A program made the position numbers and the translations under genes. DNA of 11,634 nt, taken from contig JAFZJT010000137.1 in the NCBI GenBank assembly GCA_017553815.1, forward strand, positions 1 to 11,634, written 5' to 3'. This DNA comes from Clostridia bacterium (GTDB lineage Bacteria > Bacillota_A > Clostridia > Christensenellales > CAG-138). The notes under the pieces are model-generated. The model saw only the letters and a program-made list of their open reading frames with translations. It made no database searches and was not told where the DNA came from. Positions 6,838 through 11,634 of this stretch are shown here, piece after piece. Numbering within the stretch: position 1 is the first letter of the stretch; the number at the start of each line of letters is the position of its first letter.

Positions 6838-7796
6838 ATGGAGAACGAAAACGACAGACAGAATAATTCGACGGCAGTGAGCGCAAACGTCGAGCGCGTG
6901 TTCAGCGAGGCCTACTATATCGGCAGGGCTTCGACCGCAAAGGGCGTGGTCGCCGCCTATATCCCCGAGCTTGCCAAGGCCGATCCGACCGCCTTCGGGC
7001 TCTTCATGCTCGACCGCAGCGGAAACAGCCTGAGCTTCGGCGATTACGAAACACGCTTTTCGATACAGTCGATATGCAAGGTCATCATCCTCGCCGCCGC
7101 GCTCAAATACAGGGGCTTCCGCGGCACCTTCGACCACATTATGATGGAGCCCTCGGGCGATGCGTTCAACTCGATACTCAAGCTCGATATGCGAAGCAAT
7201 CTCCCGTTCACCCGATGATAAACGCGGGCGCGATTCAGACCGTCAGCCTGCTTGCGGATATCCTCGGCTTCGATGAGCTCGTGGCCTTCGCGCGCGAGCT
7301 CTGCCACGACGACGGCATAGTGCTCGACGAGGCGGTGTATAAGAGCGAATTCGATTCGGGCGACAGAAACCGCGCGATAGTCTATCTTTTGAAGAGCAAG
7401 GGCGTTTGGATGGCGGAGCCGGATAAAACGGTCGATCTATACTTTAAAATGCGCTCGCTCTCGGTGTCGGCGCGCTCGCTTGCAGCGCTCGGCCCCGTTA
7501 TCTTAAACGGAGGAGTCGATCCTTCGAGCGGGAAGCGGCTCATCGAAGCGGAGCACGTTCGCACGGTTAAGAGCCTGATGTTCACCTGCGGCATGTACGA
7601 TTTCTCTGGCGAATTCGGCGTTCGCGTCGGCGTTCCGGCAAAGAGCGGAGTCGGCGGCGGGCTCGTGTGCGCCGCTCCCGGCATGGGCATAGGGCTCTAC
7701 GGCTCCGCGCTCGACCCCTTCGGAAACAGCATAGCGGCTGTAAAAGCGATGGAGCATATCTCCGAAAAGCTGAATATGCACGTTTTTGATTATTAA
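6838..7796 (+). pseudogene. glsA: Glutaminase GlsA, interrupted by a one-base frameshift
   Basis: Glutaminase with a serine beta-lactamase-like fold, hydrolysing L-glutamine to glutamate and ammonia. The first frame (6838-7218) holds YIPELAKADP, then FSIQSICK with the catalytic S78-x-x-K81, and MEPSGDAFNSILKLDM. The second frame, to 7796, holds PMINAGAI, YFKMRSLSVSARSLA and GMYDFSGEFGVRVGVPAKSGVGGG. The two meet at about 7190-7210. Adding one C to the CCC at 7203-7205 restores a continuous 319-residue enzyme of normal length, reading RSNLPVHPMINAGAI across the join as the family expects. So it is either a recent one-base deletion or a sequence error. The ATG at 6838 has no visible Shine-Dalgarno sequence. 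As written, the first frame stops at residue 126 and would be inactive. It is first in an operon, 20 bases before the M42 gene. Confidence 0.88.
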
Positions 7797-7816
7797 AAAT
7801 TGAAAGGGAAACGCAA

Positions 7817-8896
7817 ATGGATAAAAACTCGGCGATCTCACTCATAGCGGAGCTTTCAAACGCCTTCGGCCCATCGGGCTTCGAGGATGACGCGGTGGAG
7901 GTGCTCAAAAAGCACTGCGCTCCGCTCGGAAAGATTGAGGAGGATTCCCTCCGCAATCTCTACGTTTACCGGAATGAAAACACTGGAAATAAGCCCGTTT
8001 TGATGCTCGACGCGCACAGCGACGAGGTGGGCGCGATAGTTCAGGCCGTGCGTCCGAACGGAACGATCCGCTTCCTTCTGCTCGGCGGCTGGGGCAAAAA
8101 TTCGCTCCCCTCGAGCAAGGTGCTGGTCCGCAATCGCCTCGGCGAGTATCTGCAGGGCGTCGTTGCCGCCAAACCCGTGCATTTTATGAGCGCATCGGAA
8201 AGGGCGGGGGCGAGCTTCGAGGTGACGGATCTTTCGATAGACGTCGGCGCCTCCTCGAAGGAGGAGGCCGAAACCGTGTTCCATATCGGAGTGGGCGAGC
8301 CGATCGTTCCCGCCGTGGAGTTTGAATTCGACGAGGCGCACGGGCTTCTCTTCGGCAAGGCGTTCGACTGCCGCATCGGCTGTGCGGCGCTTGTGGAAAC
8401 GCTGAAAAATCTTCGCGGCAGGGAATTGCCATTCGACGTGGTCGGCGTATTCTCCTCGCAGGAGGAGGTCGGCGAGCGCGGCGCGCAGGTCGCGGTAAAT
8501 AAGGTGCGCCCCGATATTGCGCTCTGCTTCGAGGGCGCTCCTGCGGACGACACCTTCACCGAGCCTTGGCTCGCTCAGACCGTGCTCGGAAAGGGCGCGA
8601 TGCTCCGCTATATGGATAAGACCATCATATGCAATCCGCGCTATATGCGCCATGCCGAGAAGCTTGCTCGGCGCGAGGGCATCCCCGTTCAATGCGCGGT
8701 GCGCGAGGGCGGCGGCAACAACGGCGCGATGATAAACCTTGCGGGAAACGGCATACCCGTCATAGTTGCGGGCGTACCCGTTAGATACATACATTCCTCG
8801 AACTGCATCTCGAAGTATGAGGACTTTGAATCGACCGTCAGCTTTGCGTCGGCGCTTTTAGGGAGCATGAGCGAGGCGCTTTTGCGCTCCTTTTGA
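7817..8896 (+). CDS. M42-family metallo-aminopeptidase (FrvX-like)
   Basis: A 359-residue cytoplasmic zinc or cobalt aminopeptidase. Family members form large tetrahedral complexes that trim peptides to amino acids. Metal-site motifs: DAHSDEVG (H67, with D69 beside it), KAFDCRIG (D184, bridging ligand), SSQEEVGERG (general base E216, ligand E217) and PVRYIHSS (H326). The usual fifth ligand is an Asp in a VDV-like strand; here CFEGAPADD has E239 at that place, so this belongs to a variant subgroup. The N-terminal LSNAFGPSGFED is typical of M42. The ribosome binding site is modest (AAAGGG, 9-10 bases before the ATG). It lies between the glutaminase and the redox protein genes in the same direction, which suggests peptide and amino-acid turnover. 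Substrate preference cannot be read from the sequence. Confidence 0.9.
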   Translation: MDKNSAISLIAELSNAFGPSGFEDDAVEVLKKHCAPLGKIEEDSLRNLYVYRNENTGNKPVLMLDAHSDEVGAIVQAVRPNGTIRFLLLGGWGKNSLPSSKVLVRNRLGEYLQGVVAAKPVHFMSASERAGASFEVTDLSIDVGASSKEEAETVFHIGVGEPIVPAVEFEFDEAHGLLFGKAFDCRIGCAALVETLKNLRGRELPFDVVGVFSSQEEVGERGAQVAVNKVRPDIALCFEGAPADDTFTEPWLAQTVLGKGAMLRYMDKTIICNPRYMRHAEKLARREGIPVQCAVREGGGNNGAMINLAGNGIPVIVAGVPVRYIHSSNCISKYEDFESTVSFASALLGSMSEALLRSF

Positions 8897-8931
8897 CGGC
8901 ATAGGACGGTTTACCGAATATCGGAGGAAAA

Positions 8932-9330
8932 ATGAGTAAGATTCTTGAAAAAAGCGCGACACTTCGCGCCATAGTCACCCCGCATTACAACTGCGCGCAA
9001 TCGGTCGTGATGCCGTTTGCGGAGGATGCGGGAATAAGCGTTGAAACAGCAAGGCGCATCGGTGCGAACTTCGGCGGCGGCATGAAGCGCGGCTCGGTCT
9101 GCGGCGCGGTGACGGGCGGGCTGATGGCGCTTGGGCTCTTCGGGCTCGACGACGCCGAAACCGTAGAAACCTATTACGAAAGGTTGAATGCGCATAAAAG
9201 CCTCGATTGCGCGGAGCTTCTCAAGCAGAATGAGGAGGAGGGAGGCGAGAAAAAGCCTTTCTGCGACGGCATGGTGTTTGAATGCGTGGAGCTCGTTGAA
9301 GCAATCCTAAAGGAAAAGGGAAGGCTCTGA
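8932..9330 (+). CDS. C_GCAxxG_C_C-family putative redox-active protein
   Basis: A 132-residue small cytoplasmic protein of the C_GCAxxG_C_C family, named for its conserved cysteines and thought to be redox-active or metal-binding; the biochemical role is unknown. Visible cysteines: C21 in YNCAQSV, C57 in GSVCGAVTGGLMALGL, C93 in DCAELL, C111 in FCDGMV, and C118. GANFGGGM at 44-51 is also typical. In this protein the signature Gly-Cys-Ala reads CGAVTGG. The ribosome binding site CGGAGG lies just upstream of the start. Its stop is two bases before the next ATG, so translation of the two genes is probably coupled. There is no signal peptide. Confidence 0.85.
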   Translation: MSKILEKSATLRAIVTPHYNCAQSVVMPFAEDAGISVETARRIGANFGGGMKRGSVCGAVTGGLMALGLFGLDDAETVETYYERLNAHKSLDCAELLKQNEEEGGEKKPFCDGMVFECVELVEAILKEKGRL

Positions 9331-9332
9331 GC

Positions 9333-10196
9333 ATGAAAGCTTTCGTGATGGATGCCTTCTCCGAGAAGGTCTTTTCGGGCAATCAGGCGGGCGTCATGCT
9401 CGTTGACCGTTCGCTTTCCGATGAAATCATGCAGGCGATTGCCGCCGAATTCAAGCATTCGGAGACCGCCTTTATTTTTACGCACGAAAGCACCGAGCAC
9501 GCCGTGAAAATCCGTTATTTCACCCCTGCGGGCGAGGTCGAGCTCTGCGGCCATGCGACTATCGCGAGCTTTGCGCTTCTGCGCAAGCTTGAGCTGATCT
9601 CGGACGGCGATACCGTTGCCGACACCAAGGCGGGCAGGCTGAATATCACCGTGAACGGCGAGCAAATTTGGATGGATATGGCGGCGCCGAAGCTCGTTAA
9701 TGCGCTCGATGCGGACGATACGGCGGCGCTGTATTCCGCGTTCGGGCTGCGCCCCGAGGACGGCGTCACGGGCTTTGAGCCAATGGTCGTTTCGACGGGG
9801 CTTTCGGATATAATAATGCCCGTTTGCGACAGAAGCACCCTGCTTGCGGCTGTTCAAAACGAAGCCGCCGTATCCGCGCTTTCAAAGAAGCTCGATTGCG
9901 TGGGCGTGCACATGTTCGCGTCGGGCGAAGGGGAGTGCACCGCATATTGCAGCAATTTCGCGCCGCTCTTCGGCATCCCCGAGGAATGCGCCACCGGCAC
10001 AGCGAACGGCGCGCTGACATATTATCTCTATCTCAAGGGGCTGATAACGCCAGACTGCGAAAACTCCTTCATTCAAGGCGAGCACATGGGCAGGCCGTCG
10101 AAGGTTTTGAGCAGGCTGTGTAAGCGCGGGGACGACGTGAAAATACGCATAGGCGGCTCCGCAGTGATGAGCATGGAGTGCGAGCTAATGCTTTAA
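9333..10196 (+). CDS. PhzF-family isomerase/epimerase-like protein
   Basis: A 287-residue protein with the duplicated diaminopimelate-epimerase-like fold of the PhzF family. Members catalyse isomerisations on small acids (trans-2,3-dihydro-3-hydroxyanthranilate in phenazine producers), but most are of unknown substrate. Motifs: DAFSEKVFSGNQAGV (7-21); KHSETAFIF with the catalytic glutamate E44; YFTPAGEVELCGHATIAS (62-79); GIPEECATGTANGAL (214-228), equivalent to the family's GEDPATGSAAG; and QGEHMGRPS (248-256). The start at 9333 is two bases past the previous stop, with GGAAAAGGGAAG upstream. No other phenazine genes are present, so phenazine synthesis is not suggested. It is the last gene of the apparent four-gene operon. 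Confidence 0.9.
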   Translation: MKAFVMDAFSEKVFSGNQAGVMLVDRSLSDEIMQAIAAEFKHSETAFIFTHESTEHAVKIRYFTPAGEVELCGHATIASFALLRKLELISDGDTVADTKAGRLNITVNGEQIWMDMAAPKLVNALDADDTAALYSAFGLRPEDGVTGFEPMVVSTGLSDIIMPVCDRSTLLAAVQNEAAVSALSKKLDCVGVHMFASGEGECTAYCSNFAPLFGIPEECATGTANGALTYYLYLKGLITPDCENSFIQGEHMGRPSKVLSRLCKRGDDVKIRIGGSAVMSMECELML

Positions 10197-10209
10197 ACAA
10201 AACTGCCGA

Positions 10210-10230
10210 TGCGCCGAGTGCTTCGGCGTA
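10210..10230 (+). terminator. Weak hairpin after the phzF-like gene
   Basis: TGCGCCGA at 10210-10217 pairs with TCGGCGTA at 10223-10230 (one G-U pair) around a 5-base loop. The following TAAACTTATC lacks a real T-run. It may be an inefficient terminator or RNA-protecting stem. The sequence from 10231 to 10327 shows nothing recognisable. Confidence 0.4.
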
Positions 10231-10327
10231 TAAACTTATCTCAATGGCTTCCGAACCGATGAAGAGGGGCGTAAAACACGCAAAAACGGTTTGAACGGCG
10301 CGCAAGAATCATAACGAACAAATAAAA

Positions 10328-10361
10328 AACTGCCGTATGCTTTACCGTGCATGCGGCAGTT
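10328..10361 (-). terminator. Terminator of the small membrane-protein gene
   Basis: A 13-base-pair stem (10328-10340 with 10349-10361, one G-U) has an 8-base loop. On the minus strand it is followed by TTTTTTATT, a good intrinsic terminator for the gene ending at 10380. On the plus strand it could also stop transcripts from the phzF operon, though the T-run there is poor. Confidence 0.85.
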
Positions 10362-10379
10362 CTGCGTCAGATAGGGAAA

Positions 10380-10801
10380 TCAGTTTTCGCCGCTCGTTTC
10401 GCTCAGAGAATTGAACTGCTCAACGAGAGCGTTGAGGGTCTCCTCATCCTTAGGAAGGCTCGTAATGATGCCCATGAGCCAAGATAGGGGCTTATCGATA
10501 TACTTGGCGATATCGAGGTTCTTCTTCTCAGCCTCGGTCTTCATGAGGTTGATAGCGCTGATGGAACTGACGGTCATGAATACAGCAAGTATAACGGCGA
10601 GTGCGCCAACGATGATCGCGCCGAGACCCTTGCCGCTGAGCTTGCGTGCCTTAATACCAAGAAGAATGGCGACGACGCCGAGAATAAGGGCGATGCCGTC
10701 GGCGATAACGTCGGTCGTAAGCGTAACAGTGCCACGATTATACCGATGATGCCGAGGACGACGCCAAGAACGGGATGTCCGTTGCCGGTATTGTTGCTCA
10801 T
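10380..10801 (-). pseudogene. Small three-helix membrane protein, frameshifted
   Basis: An unrecognised short inner-membrane protein. The start at 10801 follows GGAGG by 8 bases and gives MSNNTGNGHPVLGVVLGIIG, a first membrane helix. The frame then runs into unrelated sequence. The other frame, from about 10725 downward, reads TLTTDVIADGIALILGVVAILLGIKARK, GLGAIIVGALAVILAVFMTVSS (helices two and three) and a charged soluble tail of about 60 residues ending SETSGEN. One missing base around 10720-10728 would join them into about 140 residues. There is no classical slippery heptamer, so programmed frameshifting is not supported. The architecture recalls the DUF4190-like small membrane proteins of Gram-positives, but I cannot assign a family. 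A longer open frame starting at 10868 lacks a ribosome binding site and codes for junk upstream of the join. Confidence 0.72.
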
Positions 10802-10871
10802 TAGTTTTTCCTCCAAAAACATTTGTTATTTGAAAGCTTGGGATCGCGAATCGAACCCCAACTTCCAACGG

Positions 10872-10900
10872 TTATTACAACAAATTGTGATAAAAACCAA
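10872..10900 (-). promoter_or_regulatory. Possible promoter of the small membrane-protein gene
   Basis: On the minus strand, TTGGTT (10900-10895) and TAATAA (10877-10872) are 17 bases apart, with a leader of about 64 bases. An imperfect palindrome (about 7 of 9 positions) overlaps the spacer and -10 region. Both boxes are moderate matches. Confidence 0.35.
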
Positions 10901-10905
10901 CACTT

Positions 10906-10948
10906 GTGCGCAGCGCACCAAATCGCGGCGGCATTTGAAAGCGCCGCG
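10906..10948. other. GC-rich inverted repeats in an intergenic region
   Basis: Two dyads lie side by side: GTGCGC, A, GCGCAC at 10906-10918, and CGCGGCG (10924-10930) with CGCCGCG (10942-10948) around 11 bases. Neither has a T-run, so they are not intrinsic terminators. They sit between the divergent promoters of the membrane-protein gene and the tmRNA and could be an operator or RNA structure. The rest of the 10802-11074 gap holds only the promoters listed. Confidence 0.35.
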
Positions 10949-10995
10949 GGGAAAGCCTTTTGAAAAAGAAATCGGTAAAACACGGGGCAAAGCCC

Positions 10996-11024
10996 TTGCA
11001 AAACCTCCGCTTTGCGGTTATAAT
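10996..11024 (+). promoter_or_regulatory. tmRNA promoter
   Basis: TTGCAA at 10996-11001 and a perfect TATAAT at 11019-11024, with a 17-base spacer that contains a small CCGC/GCGG dyad. Transcription would start near 11031, giving a leader of about 43 bases to be removed at the tmRNA 5' end. Confidence 0.75.
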
Positions 11025-11074
11025 GTAAATGTGGATTTGTGCAGTATGTTTGCGCACATCCTTCGCATATACAT

Positions 11075-11427
11075 GGGGGCGTACATGGTTTCGACGGGGA
11101 TCGTGGATGCCGGATAAGCGAGCCGAAGCCCCGAGCTTCGTTAAAAGCGGGAAACTTTTAAACATAAACGACGAAAATAATTTCGTACCCGTCGCCGCTT
11201 AATCGGTGACCGTCCGCCCGCAGCTGCCCACGACTGCGGATTCGGGCGTCAATAAAGTGGGGAACCAGCCCCGGCCCGTTCCGCCCGGGGTGGGATTTAG
11301 GAACTACTAAAGCTTTGATCCTGTCGGCAGGAGCCAAGCGGAGGGAATGTTAAAATACCGACTACGCTCGTAGAAAGTCTTGTAGACAGTTTTTCGGACA
11401 GGGGTTCGATTCCCCTCGCCTCCACCA
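11075..11427 (+). ncRNA. ssrA: Transfer-messenger RNA (tmRNA)
   Basis: A 353-base one-piece tmRNA that rescues ribosomes stalled on broken mRNAs and tags the nascent protein for proteolysis. The 5' end GGGGGCG pairs with CGCCTCC (11417-11423), followed by A and an encoded CCA. The third pair is G-U, the identity element read by alanyl-tRNA synthetase. The 5' CATGGTTTCGACGGGG is the conserved tmRNA signature. The T-arm is AGGGG, TTCGATT, CCCCT. The tag reading frame ends GTA CCC GTC GCC GCT TAA at 11202. GC-rich stretches around 11205-11300 fit the pseudoknots. It has its own promoter and terminator and is not joined to smpB here. Identification is secure; the exact ends follow from the acceptor stem. 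Confidence 0.97.
11170..11202 (+). other. tmRNA-encoded proteolysis tag reading frame
   Basis: With GAC (11170-11172) as resume codon the tag is (A)DENNFVPVAA, ending in a hydrophobic-Ala-Ala degron for ClpXP-type proteases. The choice rests on the AAACATAAAC upstream context, which I recall from clostridial tmRNAs. Starting at ATA (11164) instead would add Ile-Asn. Confidence 0.75.
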
Positions 11428-11457
11428 TCAAGAGAATACAAAAAAGATATTCGCCTG

Positions 11458-11485
11458 AAAAACTCCGATTTTATCGGGGTTTTTT
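11458..11485 (+). terminator. ssrA: tmRNA terminator
   Basis: ACTCCGAT and ATCGGGGT pair (one G-U) around a TTT loop, preceded by AAAA and followed by a run of T. It is a strong Rho-independent terminator 31 bases after the CCA end. Confidence 0.88.
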
Positions 11486-11595
11486 GGTGTCGAAATTCCG
11501 ATTTATTAAGTTGCAAATTCATAGGTGTAAATCGCTGTTTTTTGCCAAAAAAGAGAATCGAACTCTTGTAACAGCATAATTCACATCTTCACACG

Positions 11596-11630
11596 AAGCC
11601 GATCGTTTGAAAACAACGGTCGGCTTTTTT
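11596..11630 (+). terminator. Second strong hairpin terminator at the window end
   Basis: AAGCCGATCGTT (11596-11607) pairs over 12 positions, one wobble, with AACGGTCGGCTT (11615-11626). The loop is 7 bases and a T-run follows. No gene is visible between it and the tmRNA terminator. It may back up ssrA or, on the other strand, end a gene lying beyond the window. Confidence 0.75.
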
Positions 11631-11634
11631 CATT

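Noticed and set aside
7074..7199. Independent start for the second half of the glutaminase
   Set aside because: The residues before the join in that frame are Arg/His-rich nonsense, while the first frame carries the true family sequence there.
7856..8794. 312-residue minus-strand open frame opposite the M42 peptidase
   Set aside because: All M42 metal motifs are on the plus strand; the antisense frame has no motif or ribosome binding site.
9333..10196. Phenazine biosynthesis gene cluster
   Set aside because: Only a PhzF-family homologue is present; none of the other phenazine genes are nearby, and most PhzF relatives have unrelated roles.
10846..10862. GGGGTTCGATTC-like tRNA T-loop sequence on the minus strand
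   Set aside because: The flanking bases do not form a T-stem and no acceptor stem or anticodon arm can be folded around it, so it is not called a tRNA.
10802..10868. Extended N-terminus (start at 10868) for the small membrane protein
   Set aside because: It has no ribosome binding site and encodes charged, non-membrane residues. The start at 10801 in the other frame has GGAGG and completes the first helix.
11307..11522. Minus-strand open frame containing GGEGNRTPV
   Set aside because: This is the well-known false protein produced by translating the complement of a tRNA/tmRNA 3' end.

Overview
The window looks like chromosomal DNA of a Gram-positive Bacillota, most likely an uncultured gut-type member of class Clostridia. 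The pointers are a secreted protein ending in a type I dockerin, a DtxR-like regulator, MurC and redox proteins of clostridial type, strong AGGAGG-like ribosome binding sites, sigma-A promoters, and a tmRNA with a short acidic tag. No phage, transposon or CRISPR array is visible.

Layout. (1) 4-1056: a lipoprotein built from 42-residue TPR-like repeats. (2) 1125-1511: a one-piece DtxR/MntR-family metalloregulator, convergent with (3) murC (minus strand, 1580-3004); the two share a hairpin terminator. murC has its own promoter at 3094-3122. (4) 3005-3462: AT-rich intergenic region with two divergent promoters. (5) 3463-5475: a 670-residue secreted multidomain protein, with a caspase-fold (clan CD) peptidase-like domain, a BIG2-like Ig domain, a jelly-roll adhesin-like domain and a dockerin. 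It shows the codon bias of a highly expressed gene and is followed by a strong terminator. (6) 5616-6632: PanE-type ketopantoate reductase with its own promoter and terminator. (7) 6728-10196: an apparent operon of glutaminase (broken by a one-base frameshift), M42-family aminopeptidase, C_GCAxxG_C_C redox protein and PhzF-family isomerase. (8) Minus strand 10801-10380: a small three-helix membrane protein, also frameshifted by one base. (9) 11075-11427: tmRNA (ssrA) with promoter and terminator.

How the genes fit together. The secreted dockerin protein would handle protein or peptide outside the cell. The glutaminase and M42 aminopeptidase act on glutamine and peptides inside, so a peptide/amino-acid use theme is possible, but that is inference. 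The rest is housekeeping: cell-wall precursor ligation, pantothenate synthesis, ribosome rescue and metal-dependent regulation.

Two independent single-base deletions in otherwise intact genes raise the question of assembly indel errors versus real pseudogenes. I found no convincing novel multi-gene system. The most distinctive item is the dockerin-bearing clan CD peptidase-like protein.
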